Source of the DNA: Zelonia costaricensis
Taxonomy: Eukaryota > Euglenozoa > Kinetoplastea > Trypanosomatida > Trypanosomatidae
Length of the DNA stretch: 40,309 nucleotides
Direction of reading: 5' to 3'
Assembly: GCA_030849075.1 (NCBI GenBank)
Contig: JASAOO010003316.1
Span: forward strand, 1-40,309
The notes beneath the pieces were generated by a model that saw nothing but the letters and a program-made list of their open reading frames with translations, had not been told where the DNA came from and did no database searches. Below are positions 19,850 through 28,103 of the stretch, piece after piece. How positions within the stretch are numbered: the stretch's first letter is position 1; every line of letters starts with the position of its first letter. The translations under genes and the position numbers were made by a program.

Positions 19850-20713
19850 TCAAAGGCCCTCATCGAAAGCAAGCGCGCTCTTGACCGTCTCGTAGGTGAC
19901 CATCATAATGGCGCCGGACGGGGCCGTGTACAGGATGCGCGGCACGACCCCAGCAAAGACGCCGCGGACGCCGCGCCGATGCAGCAGCCCACGCCACGTA
20001 TCACGGAAGCCGCGACCGTGGCCCAGCTGCAGGTGCGTCTTGACCGTGTCGAAGGGGAAGGACACCACTGCCGCGCATGCACCGGCCACAAAGCCGGCAG
20101 CCATGTAGTCCACCGTCATCTCGTCCTCGCGGTGACGCACGCCGCCCTGCCCGCGCGACGCGAGGAAGCCCTCGTAAGCGAGCCAGTACGCCGAGAAGTG
20201 GGGCAGGTTCATGCCAATCGTCGTCGGCAGCGACGCAAAGAGGGCGCCGACGCCCTCGCTCCGGACAATGCACCGACCGCACTCCACCGAATTCACAAAG
20301 GTGCGGTGCTTGTCCATCTGCATGCGCTGCTTGACCACGTCAAACGGCGTGGACACCGTGTCGTGGGCGATGGTCGCAAACGAGGCCGCCGCGGCGATGC
20401 CGAGGTTGGTGTCGTCGCCGAAGAGACGCTTGAACGCCTCGTACACGCTAAAGTACGCGCCGTGGGCGGGAATCGCGGACACGAGCACCGGCACGCAGCC
20501 GCGGTAGAGGTGCGTCAGCCGCTCGCGATGCCAGAGGTGGCGTACGACGTGGCGAATGGTGCGGCTGCGGCCGCCCTGCATGCGCGTCTTTATCGTGTCG
20601 CACGGGAACATGACAAAATGTTCGGCGAAACCGGCGACGCCGCCGGCGGCTAGCTCCTGCCACGAGAACTGCAGAGCCTCATGCTGGGCGGCAGTGCTGG
20701 TGGTGTGAGACAT
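19850..20713 (-). CDS. MIT1: Mitoferrin-type mitochondrial iron carrier
   Basis: A 287-residue mitochondrial carrier family protein with three repeats, each carrying the Px[DE]xx[KR] signature: FPCDTIKTRMQ (36-46), TPFDVVKQRMQ (122-132) and FPFDTVKTHLQ (219-229). Features point to the mitoferrin (Mrs3/4) branch: AGFAEHFVMFPCD in helix 1, GMNLP in the fourth helix (the MN pair is a mitoferrin substrate-contact signature), and APSGAIMMVTYE in helix 6. It should import ferrous iron across the inner membrane for Fe-S cluster and haem-protein assembly. Orthologues are LMIT1 of Leishmania and MCP17 of T. brucei as I recall them. The ATG at 20713 is 49 nt after a good acceptor. Iron status probably regulates it post-transcriptionally, but I see no defined element. 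Confidence 0.92.
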   Translation of the reverse strand: MSHTTSTAAQHEALQFSWQELAAGGVAGFAEHFVMFPCDTIKTRMQGGRSRTIRHVVRHLWHRERLTHLYRGCVPVLVSAIPAHGAYFSVYEAFKRLFGDDTNLGIAAAASFATIAHDTVSTPFDVVKQRMQMDKHRTFVNSVECGRCIVRSEGVGALFASLPTTIGMNLPHFSAYWLAYEGFLASRGQGGVRHREDEMTVDYMAAGFVAGACAAVVSFPFDTVKTHLQLGHGRGFRDTWRGLLHRRGVRGVFAGVVPRILYTAPSGAIMMVTYETVKSALAFDEGL

Positions 20714-21226
20714 ACACCTCTCCGCGTACGGCTACGCAATTCACCAGGACACACGCAGAGGCCTGAGAAAGACAAGGGCGGTGAGCACGGCTCCAAATCC
20801 GCTGTGAGGACGCGCGATGAGGCGGCGAGCCGCCGGGAGGGAGGGGGGAGCGGGGGAACGGGGGAGGAGGGAGGGGGGGAGGTAGGTATCAAGGCGGGGT
20901 TGAGACGGTTGCAGAGAAGAGGCGTGTGCGGTAGCCGTGGGGGACGCGTCGGCATCGTCCGTGCACCGCACCGCTTAAACAGACACGCGGAGCGTGGCGG
21001 CGCCCGCCGAGAGCGGAGGCGCCACCCCACCACGACCGGTGAAAGAGCGGCGTGCTTGAATGTCAAAAACTGGCAAACCGCCTCGACCAAACACACCGCA
21101 CATGAGCCAGCCCGCGCGGGTTTGCTTTATGACGTTCGTTTCCTCGCTTTTCTTTTCTGGAGAAAACGCGCTCCAGACGGTGCTCAGCGCAGATGCAGCT
21201 GTCGTAGCGGCGAGTTGAGACGGCCG
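20714..21226 (-). other. Intergenic between serine peptidase and mitoferrin
   Basis: No gene. A purine-only plus-strand block at about 20835-20885 gives a C/T tract on the transcript strand, and the mitoferrin acceptor is at 20763-20764. Confidence 0.5.
20763..20764 (-). promoter_or_regulatory. Predicted trans-splice acceptor for mitoferrin
   Basis: The transcript strand reads CCCTTGTCTTTCTCAG ending at 20763, an orthodox poly-pyrimidine tract and AG. The resulting 5' UTR is 49 nt. Confidence 0.65.
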
Positions 21227-21829
21227 TCACGCACGCGCGTGCTCGACCCACATGTCAGCCAGCACCCCGATGAGCTTGCGCGCCGGGATGAAGCCCGAAA
21301 CCCGCGAGCCGTCCCGCGTATTCGAGGTGAGGTGGAGGCCTACAATGTGCTCTCCATACACGTCCACCACCGGCGCCCCGCTCGAGCCCGTCGTGCTCAC
21401 TGTCCCACGCGCCACGCAGTTGTCCACCTGACTCTCCATCACCACGCCGGGCGACACAATCGTGTCGTGCGGCGGCTTCGGCGAGAGCCACACGGTCGCC
21501 ACCTGCGCCCCCACCGCCGGCAGGTACCCGCGCAAGTTGCAGTGCACCATCACCTCCTCGCCAATCCAAAAGACAGCCACGTCGTAGGTGCTGTCCTTGG
21601 CGGCGTACTCGACCGCGGCCCAGTGACCGGGCCGCGTCAGAACGCTGAAGTCACCGACGTCGTCGCGGACGGTGTTGTAGTGGTGTCCCGCCGTCATCAC
21701 GATTGTCGGCGCGATGGCGACGCAGCTGCCGAGAAACGCATCCTTGTGGTAGAGGGCGCAGATGGAGCGCGTCAGCCGCGGCGATGGCTGCGCGATGGAC
21801 GGCACAGACGTCAGCCCGTGTTGGCGCAT
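21227..21829 (-). CDS. Trypsin-like (chymotrypsin-fold) serine peptidase
   Basis: A 200-residue protein that is essentially one chymotrypsin-fold (clan PA) domain. All three catalytic positions can be placed: His49 in VMTAGHHY (equivalent of TAAHC), Asp83 in STYDVAVFWI, and Ser150 in TTGSSGAPVVDVYG with the oxyanion-hole glycines of a GxSG motif, followed by HIVGLHLTS where the S1 strand lies. There is no signal peptide, propeptide or PDZ domain, and disulphide cysteines of secreted trypsins are absent, so it is probably intracellular. The small size resembles bacterial Glu-endopeptidase/V8 or HtrA protease cores. The ATG at 21829 is the first in the frame; the extension above it is Pro-rich and opens with TTG. 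Activity is predicted, and the substrate is unknown. Confidence 0.82.
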   Translation of the reverse strand: MRQHGLTSVPSIAQPSPRLTRSICALYHKDAFLGSCVAIAPTIVMTAGHHYNTVRDDVGDFSVLTRPGHWAAVEYAAKDSTYDVAVFWIGEEVMVHCNLRGYLPAVGAQVATVWLSPKPPHDTIVSPGVVMESQVDNCVARGTVSTTGSSGAPVVDVYGEHIVGLHLTSNTRDGSRVSGFIPARKLIGVLADMWVEHARA

Positions 21830-22868
21830 CGATAGTGGTGCACGCTCCGCGTTGGGAAGGTGGGCAACAGCACGGGGAGGCGCGGAGCGTGCCAGGGAAG
21901 GGATAGATGCGGGTCTGGTTGACGGGAGCGGCAGGGGGTGGAGAAGGAGGCAACCGCCTGGGCGAGCGCGCGCACACCAGCCACCGTCGCAGGTGAAGGA
22001 AGGGGGGAAGAGGAGGAAGCGGCGCCGCAAGGCGCTCAGCTCGTCCGTTCACACGGTGAACGCTGCGAGTCGACGCACGTGAGAGAAGTGCAATCAAGAG
22101 AGGGAGGGGGGAGGAGATAGGGCAGCGGTGAAGGTGGCGATGCGCGGGGTCGGGGGTGCCCTCGTGCAGGGGGGGGGGTGCGGTGGGGGGAAAGACAGGT
22201 GCAGGAGGCCGCGTGCAGCTCAACACCGAGCCCCGCCCCGCGCGGGCAACGGTCCGCCGTACGCCAACGGCGATCCTGTGCCCCTTGCCAGCTGACATGC
22301 CGTGTAACCTGCGGCGTCGAGCTGTAGGCGAAGCCGCCTCAGCCCCACAAAGGAGAGGAGCCGGCGGGCCATGTAAAGAGCCGTAGACCGCCGATACGGA
22401 GAGCCGGGGCTGACACACGCTCTGCGGCGGTGGCTTCCCCTCGATAGGTGTTGCACGCAGGGCTCGTAACGCGTAGATCGCAAACGGATTTCTGCCGTGT
22501 CTTCTTGAAGACGGGGGACGGCGTCCAGCGATGCCGTGGGCAGGCAGCGCAACGGCACCTCTATCGAGCATAAAAAGGAAAGAAGAAACCACGTCGTAAA
22601 AGCGCGCCCAGGCTGCGGCGGGGTGAAGAGGGCCGCGTGCAAAATGCGAGCTGGCACGGGGGAGAGAGGGGGGAGGGCGAGGGTGACTCTCTCGCAATAC
22701 GACAAGGGGAAGTAGCTGTACATGCAACGCCTCGAGGTCGCGAGAAAAAAACAACACACGCAGACAACGCCAGAAATGAGGAGAAAAACAAACGACAGAG
22801 GGCGGGCGAAAAGACCTCAGCGCCTCAGCGGCGACAGCCAAAGACGGCAGTCCGCTCGCGCCGCCCCA
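21830..22868 (-). other. Intergenic between IFT56 and serine peptidase
   Basis: Long minus-strand frames exist here (for example 22220-22759) but change frame, are Arg/Ser/Pro-rich and overlap other open frames, so I do not call a gene. A G-run at 22169-22178 gives a C tract on the transcript strand. Likely IFT56 3' UTR and splice signals. Confidence 0.45.
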
Positions 22869-24575
22869 TCAGCGGCGCTTCACCTTGTTCTCCTTCACCC
22901 AGTCCTTCATGAGCGTCAGCATGCTGGAGAACTGCTGCGCCACAGCCGGGTCGTCGGCGTGCTGCTGCACGCTTGCGTCAATCAACTTCATGACGTCGAA
23001 GAGAGAGTCGGCCGGCTCCTCCTGCGCGAACACCTGCTGGAACACACCGATGCAGGCGCCCTTTTTGCCCTCCACGTACTCGGGGTCGCTGTCGAGGCGC
23101 TCCAGCACGTCGAACGCCTTGGCCGCGTAGTAGAAGGCGCTGGTGCGGTAGCAGTCGTTTGCGAGAAGCCGTAGAACACCAATCGACTCGCCCATCTCCT
23201 TCTTGAGGTAGATATCCCACGCCATCTTTGGATGCTTGTTCATAATGTGCGACCGCACCAGCCAGCTGGTGTAGCTGAACTCGGACTTGATCTTCTCGGA
23301 GCTGACGGCCAGCAGGCTCTGCTCCGCCTCCGCGTACTCGCCGGTGCCGGCGCATGCGATGCCGTAGAGGTAGAGGAAGGTGTCGTCCTTGCTAAAGTAC
23401 GGCTTGATCGAGCGGAGGTAGATGAGCACGTTCGGGAAGTCGCGCAGCAGGAAAAAGTACGACGCCATGCACTGGCGGCCCGGAATGGTGTCACGGTCGC
23501 TCGCCGACGAGCCCACGTAGTTGAAGATCTCCTTGCACACCTTGAGGTGGTCTTGCGACTCGAGGTTCTGGCCCATGTACGCGTTGACCACGGCCTTGAG
23601 GATGTACTCCTGTGTGGTGAGCGGCTCGACGTTGGCCATGAGCTCGAACGCTTCGTTGATCTGCTCGTGCCGGAGGTGATAAATGACAAGGTTGAGTCGC
23701 GCCTCGGGGATGCCGACTTCCAGAATCGCCGGCAGCACCTGCAGGGCGCCGTCGCCGTTGTTGAAGACGACGAGGTTGTGCTTCACTATGTCCGTCTCGA
23801 CGTAGTACGTCGTGCGCTGCAGGTCAATCAGCAGCTTCAGCTCGCTCTTCGCGGCGCGGTTGTTGAAGAGGCGGTAGTGGTTCGCGGCCTTGAGGTTGAT
23901 GGCGACGGCGCTGTTGCTGAAGCTCTGCAGGTACACGTTCAGCACGTTCACGCTCACCTCGTAGTAGTCGAGCTTGAAGTAGCACATCGCCACGTACACG
24001 TTCAGCGCCTTGTACTCCTGGGTTTGCGCGAGAATCGGCTTGTAGGCCTCGATGGCTTCGGCGTAGTGGTTGCGGATGTACTGCGCGGCGGCCAGCGAGA
24101 GCTGATCCTCGACGGTGTCCTGCAGCCGCCCGTGGTAGCGCATCAGCTTCTCCTCGTTGTGCGTCTTCTGGGCAATGTGCAGCATCAGTCGCGTCTGCAG
24201 TGCGCACTCGGGGCCACGCAGCGCGCACTCCTCCGCTTCCTTGAAGTCCCCGTTCATGTAGTAGCAGCAGCCGAGGTAGGTGTGGTTGACGCCGGCGGAG
24301 CCTTCCTGCGCCAGGATTTCCTTGTACACCTCGATGGCCTTGTCCACGTCGTTCGCGTGGAAGGCGCTGTAGGCGAGCCAGTCGTTGATGGCCAGGTCGC
24401 CGAGGCTCTGCCCACTCGTCTTGTAAAACTCTAGGATGGTGGTCGCCTTGGAGAAGTCGCGTGCCTGCAGAGCGTCCTCGATCTGCTCCTGCGGCGTCTG
24501 CCGTGGCGGCGGCGCCTTTCGACTGCCGGGGGCGTTGGCGTTCTTGCGCACCACACGGCCGCTGGTGGTGATCAT
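22869..24575 (-). CDS. IFT56: Intraflagellar transport protein IFT56 (TTC26/DYF13)
   Basis: A 568-residue TPR protein that matches IFT56/TTC26/DYF-13 of ciliated organisms nearly end to end. IFT56 is an IFT-B subunit that delivers a subset of motility proteins into the flagellum. Signature stretches include [20 protein letters not shown], the [19 protein letters not shown] segment and [18 protein letters not shown], which I recognise from the animal protein (554 residues). TPR-like helix pairs fill residues about 40-530, and the tail is basic (KENKVKRR). The N-terminal 30 residues are Arg/Pro-rich and probably unstructured. The ATG at 24575 is immediately preceded by AAG after a C/T stretch, so the leader may be very short. 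The gene is complete, with no frameshift. Confidence 0.96.
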   Translation of the reverse strand: MITTSGRVVRKNANAPGSRKAPPPRQTPQEQIEDALQARDFSKATTILEFYKTSGQSLGDLAINDWLAYSAFHANDVDKAIEVYKEILAQEGSAGVNHTYLGCCYYMNGDFKEAEECALRGPECALQTRLMLHIAQKTHNEEKLMRYHGRLQDTVEDQLSLAAAQYIRNHYAEAIEAYKPILAQTQEYKALNVYVAMCYFKLDYYEVSVNVLNVYLQSFSNSAVAINLKAANHYRLFNNRAAKSELKLLIDLQRTTYYVETDIVKHNLVVFNNGDGALQVLPAILEVGIPEARLNLVIYHLRHEQINEAFELMANVEPLTTQEYILKAVVNAYMGQNLESQDHLKVCKEIFNYVGSSASDRDTIPGRQCMASYFFLLRDFPNVLIYLRSIKPYFSKDDTFLYLYGIACAGTGEYAEAEQSLLAVSSEKIKSEFSYTSWLVRSHIMNKHPKMAWDIYLKKEMGESIGVLRLLANDCYRTSAFYYAAKAFDVLERLDSDPEYVEGKKGACIGVFQQVFAQEEPADSLFDVMKLIDASVQQHADDPAVAQQFSSMLTLMKDWVKENKVKRR

Positions 24576-25268
24576 CTTGCCAGAGGAGTACGGTGTGTGT
24601 GGGGAGTGGGAAGTGGGGAGGAACTCAACAGTGCACTTGGGCAGCGTGTCGTGCTCGTGCGGTGGCGCGCCGTCGTTTGATCGGAGCGGTGTACTTCGCC
24701 GATAGCGGACAGGGAGCTCAGCAAAGGAGAGAAGCTCAGCGGTGGGTTAAAGCGGCAGGGGGAGGGGGGGGGGCACTGCGTTGCGGCCACGAGACGTATG
24801 CTGCACGAGGAGCGGGTGCGGGGGCGGGGGCGGGGGCGTGGGCGAGAGTAGCGGCAAAGAGCGGTGGAAAGGCGACGCGGTGGGGAGGAGTGGAGGAGCG
24901 GCGCACAGTGCGCCAGGCAGCGGTGCGGCGTGAGGGGAAGGCGAGGAGGCGGATGCGGCGTCCCTTGACCGACGCACGAGAGGAGGAGGAAGAGGAGTAG
25001 TCGATGCTCAGCGGGCTTGTGTCTTTATTTGTTCGTTTTCACGCACAGCCCTCGCAATTCCTTGTGCTTGAACTCTGTGAATGCGGATGGGCGTCACGCG
25101 CCATACTCCGGGTCGATGGCGCGCACGTGACGCGTTTCCGAGCTGTCGGAGAGGAGGCTCCCCCCCTTGGCCGTCACGCAACTCTCTCATGGAAGCGGCA
25201 CACGCAGCACTGCGAGGCACGGCCGTAGCCACGGCTGCAGCATTCGCACAAACGGGAAGTTCGGCAGT
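24576..25268 (-). other. Intergenic between the 72-aa protein and IFT56
   Basis: No gene. G-rich plus-strand runs at 24758-24774 and a GGGGGC repeat at 24818-24842 are C-rich on the transcript strand and G-quadruplex-prone on the template strand. Confidence 0.5.
24818..24842. repeat. GGGGGC short tandem repeat
   Basis: Three to four copies of a GGGGGC unit on the plus strand. On the transcript strand this is GCCCCC. Confidence 0.8.
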
Positions 25269-25487
25269 TCACGGAGTGGCCTTGCGAGTGACGAGCCGAT
25301 CGCGAATCTGGCCCTCGCTGTAGCCTTGCATCTGACCAACGCAAACGTACACGGTGAACGGGAAGAGCAAGAGACCGCAGAAGCGGCCAATCAGCTCGTA
25401 GTCACGAACATCGCGCAGCTGCATGCGGGCCCGCGTGAGCTGGACACGCGCCACCACGCGGTGCTTCAGTGCGGCGAGCAGTTTCAT
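25269..25487 (-). CDS. Small single-span membrane protein (72 aa), possibly mitochondrial
   Basis: I do not recognise the family. The product has a basic, helical N-terminal 25 residues with four Arg and no acidic residue, which could be a mitochondrial targeting helix. One hydrophobic span follows at about 31-52 (LIGRFCGLLLFPFTVYVCVG), then a short polar tail. About three quarters of codons end in G or C, as in neighbouring genes. ATG 25487 is chosen; the frame extends four codons above it. The size and layout are those of small subunits of respiratory complexes, which in trypanosomatids are lineage-specific, but I cannot name one. It lies between IFT56 and the actin-like gene in its own intergenic space with a C13 tract upstream. 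Confidence 0.62.
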   Translation of the reverse strand: MKLLAALKHRVVARVQLTRARMQLRDVRDYELIGRFCGLLLFPFTVYVCVGQMQGYSEGQIRDRLVTRKATP

Positions 25488-25907
25488 GGTTCCTCGCACA
25501 AGAAGCCCCCCAGCGCGACGAGTGCAAACGTGCGCACCCGTGTGCTTGCGTGTGTACGTGAATGATGAGGGGGGGGGGGGGCTGCGGGATGAAAGCCCGT
25601 AACAATGGGCAGCGGTGCCTCAGCAGTGCGCGAGAGTCGTGAGGAAGGACGTGCGACAGGACGCCAAGCGGTGAGCAGGTGGGGCAAGTCAGCAAATGTC
25701 GGCCATGGGCCACCAAGGGGACAGCGCATATTGGTGTGTGTGTGTGTGGGGGGGGTGCGCGAGATGCCGACTCCGGCCTCCCCCCCCGCTGCTCCGGCTC
25801 CTCCCTTCAAGCCCGCACAAGACGCCAGCACGTCTCTGAGTGCCGTTTCCCTTTTGCTCTTCTGAACTTCTGTTGCCTTCTGCATCACGTAGCAGGAAAT
25901 CAACGCA

Positions 25908-25942
<35 letters not shown>

Positions 25943-26014
25943 ACACACTCACAATCAAACACGCACGAGACTCGCAAACACGAAAACAAAAACGTGACGG
26001 AGGGGACGTGCGCA
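25488..26014 (-). other. Intergenic between actin-like gene and 72-aa protein
   Basis: No gene. Contains a G13 run at 25569-25581 (C tract on the transcript strand, likely splice signal) and an (AC)n run at 25910-25940 close behind the actin-like stop codon. Confidence 0.55.
25910..25940. repeat. (CA)n microsatellite
   Basis: An uninterrupted CA run of about 15 units, in the probable 3' UTR of the actin-like gene. Confidence 0.9.
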
Positions 26015-26986
26015 TCAGCGCACGTCCACGACTTGCATGCGCACACACCCGTCCGGACCGCACTCCTCGTAGTCGCTGGCGGTGACGCACATGCTCTTGA
26101 AGACGTTCAGCTGAGAGAGAATCATGCCGCCGCTAACCGGGGCGTGGGTCACGTCCTTGAGGTGCAGCTGCTTGGGTGCGTGGCGGCGGAGCGGGTGCGC
26201 CATGGCCGTGGCCAACACTTCGCCGACTCCGCCGATCAGCGAGCCGCCGCCGAGCTGCAGCCACGCGGTGGCGTCGGGGCAGCAGATGGCGTGCTTCTGG
26301 TACGTTGCGCGCAGCGTGTCAGGCACCGACGACGTGGTGGAGTAGAGCAGCGCGCGTGTGGCGCGGTGTAGCTCGCTGCGCTTCAGGTCATCGTACGGGA
26401 AGACAGTGCCATCTGGCAGTGTCAGCTGCGGCACTGGTTCGTCTCTCTCCGTCAGCGAGCAGCAGCTCGTCTTGATGAGATGAAGCGCCTCCTCCGTCAT
26501 GTCGCCGCGGACAAGGCGCTGCAGCTCGCCGTCGAGGCTGCGCGTTCCAACAGAGGCGAGGCGTGCCGAGAGGGCCGTCTGCACGGCGCCTTTGCACACC
26601 GATGTGAGTTGCACGCCGGCGTAGCCGAGGTCGATCACGAGCCCCGACGTCTCGCCCGCCGCGTAGAGGCCGGTGCAGGCCGTGTAGTGGAGGCACGCTT
26701 GCTTGCAGCCGAACTGCTCGAAGCACGAGTACAGCAGCGCCGCTTTGGCCTTCTGGGAGTGGAACGTGTCCAGCAGCAGCATCAGCGTCAGGTCCTCCTC
26801 TGCGCGCAGCTCCTCCGACAGCACCAGCGGCACGCACTGGCGAAACCGCTCGTCATCGGCGACGTACGCGTTGCACGCGCTGCGCCTCTCCTTCATCACC
26901 GCCTCGGTGCCGTGACGGCCGCGTCTTGTCAGGGCGGCGTACTTCACGGTGTGGTGGCCACAGTCCACAACGCAGGTCACGTCCAT
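26015..26986 (-). CDS. Divergent, shortened actin-like protein
   Basis: A 323-residue protein with the actin/ARP fold signature in the right order: VVDCGHHTVKYA (about 6-17, phosphate-1 loop), SGLVIDLGYAGVQLTSV (about 113-129, phosphate-2 loop), LPDGTVFPYDDL (actin LPDGQ), GGGSLIGGVGEVLATAM (adenosine-binding loop), and GGMILSQLNVFKSMCVTASD near the C terminus, matching the actin GG[ST]ILASL..F motif. It is about 50 residues shorter than actin. The phosphate-1 loop has Gly-His-His where actin has Gly-Ser-Gly. It may be a nuclear or axonemal actin-related protein. I recall an actin-like gene at the same place in T. brucei. ATG 26986 directly precedes the first beta strand, so no N-terminal sequence is missing. 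ARP class not assignable by eye. Confidence 0.82.
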   Translation of the reverse strand: MDVTCVVDCGHHTVKYAALTRRGRHGTEAVMKERRSACNAYVADDERFRQCVPLVLSEELRAEEDLTLMLLLDTFHSQKAKAALLYSCFEQFGCKQACLHYTACTGLYAAGETSGLVIDLGYAGVQLTSVCKGAVQTALSARLASVGTRSLDGELQRLVRGDMTEEALHLIKTSCCSLTERDEPVPQLTLPDGTVFPYDDLKRSELHRATRALLYSTTSSVPDTLRATYQKHAICCPDATAWLQLGGGSLIGGVGEVLATAMAHPLRRHAPKQLHLKDVTHAPVSGGMILSQLNVFKSMCVTASDYEECGPDGCVRMQVVDVR

Positions 26987-28103
26987 GGCGCAGGCGTGGC
27001 TGCTGTGCGGCAGCCGCGGCGTGTCGGGGAAGGGGTGAGGAGGGACAGACGGACGGACGGCTGTCGTGTTTGGGGTGCAGTGGAGGTCTGACAAAGCGGC
27101 GTGTCTGCTGCCTCCTTGTGTTACTTCGTGCACCTCACGGAAGTGGCGCGGAGGGCGTGGAGGTGGAGATGGGGGTGGAAGGAGGAGGAGGAAGAGGAGG
27201 AAGAGGGGGTGAGCGGGGGCCGGAGGGCGGCTGCTTTCTGTCACGCGCCTATGGTGGGGCGAGGACGTCTTGACGCGGTGTGAGATGCACCACAAGTCCA
27301 CGGGAGACGTAACTGCCGTGTGGTGGTCGAGTGTGCTGCTGCGGCTCCCAAGACAATCAAACAACGAGGTCGGACACCGCAGTGAGGGGACGTTCAGAAA
27401 GCCGCACGGGAAAGCAAACGTGAAAACGGAACGCATAGCAGACGCGTTGAGGGCACCAAAAACGTGCAGCGAGAACGCGCACAGTTGAGGGAGAGGCGCA
27501 CAGGCCTGCTAGCTTGACAAGCTCCATCGTGCGGCCCTACGCCGACTCCAGCACTCCGGTAGGAGGCGGCAATGGTAGCGCGTGAGGAACGACACGCACG
27601 TGTGCGGCGCTATGCTCTTCTGTGTGCGCGTGTCTCGACCCAACCCCCCCAACACCCCCCCCACTCCCTACCCCCTACGCGACTTGCTCAGTTCCCGTAT
27701 CGGCAGGGTGTGCGTGCCGCGAAGAAGGCCAACGTCACTGTGCTTCGCTTTGTTATCGAGGCTGAGACGGAGTTACGAGGGGCGCAGTGACGGCCAACCG
27801 GCAAACGACGTCGCCGCTTTCAAGGACAGCCGAGCAGATGCAACACAGCACATACACACACACACACAAATACACACAAATACACGCGCACGTGTGCACG
27901 CAACGGACCAAACGTCTCGCTGGAAAAGATGATGGAGGACGCATCAAATTCTTGGCCCCCGCCCTCTGGTGGTGCAGCGCTGCCCCGCATCGCACAACTG
28001 GACGCGCCCTCACAACGAAGAAGGGGGGGGGCAGCTGGACGGGACAGGGTGTGCGACGCATTTCTCTCCCCCTTCCCTCTCCGCACGCACGCAACCCCCG
28101 CGC
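26987..28103 (-). other. Intergenic between START protein and actin-like gene, with a G-quadruplex motif
   Basis: No gene. It should be mostly the 3' UTR of the START-domain mRNA, and includes a strong G4 motif on the transcript strand at 27644-27675, a CA-rich stretch at 27850-27900, and purine-rich plus-strand sequence at 27160-27215 giving the C/T tract upstream of the actin-like start. Confidence 0.5.
27644..27675 (-). other. Canonical G-quadruplex motif on transcript strand
   Basis: Read 5'-3' on the minus strand there are four G tracts of 5, 3, 8 and 7 separated by loops of 2, 3 and 4 bases. This meets the standard intramolecular G4 rule. Most homopurine runs in this window are on the other strand, so a G-rich transcript element is exceptional here. 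Confidence 0.85.

Noticed and set aside
22220..22759. 179-codon minus-strand frame in the IFT56 downstream region
   Set aside because: Arg/Ser/Pro-rich with irregular codon use and no domain, and other frames are equally open here.
21651..22841. Long minus-strand frame upstream of and overlapping the serine peptidase
   Set aside because: It overlaps the peptidase CDS in another frame, is Pro/Arg/Ser-rich, crosses C tracts, and has no recognisable domain.
23232..24434. 400-codon plus-strand frame opposite IFT56
   Set aside because: The minus-strand product matches IFT56 end to end, so the antisense frame is composition-driven.
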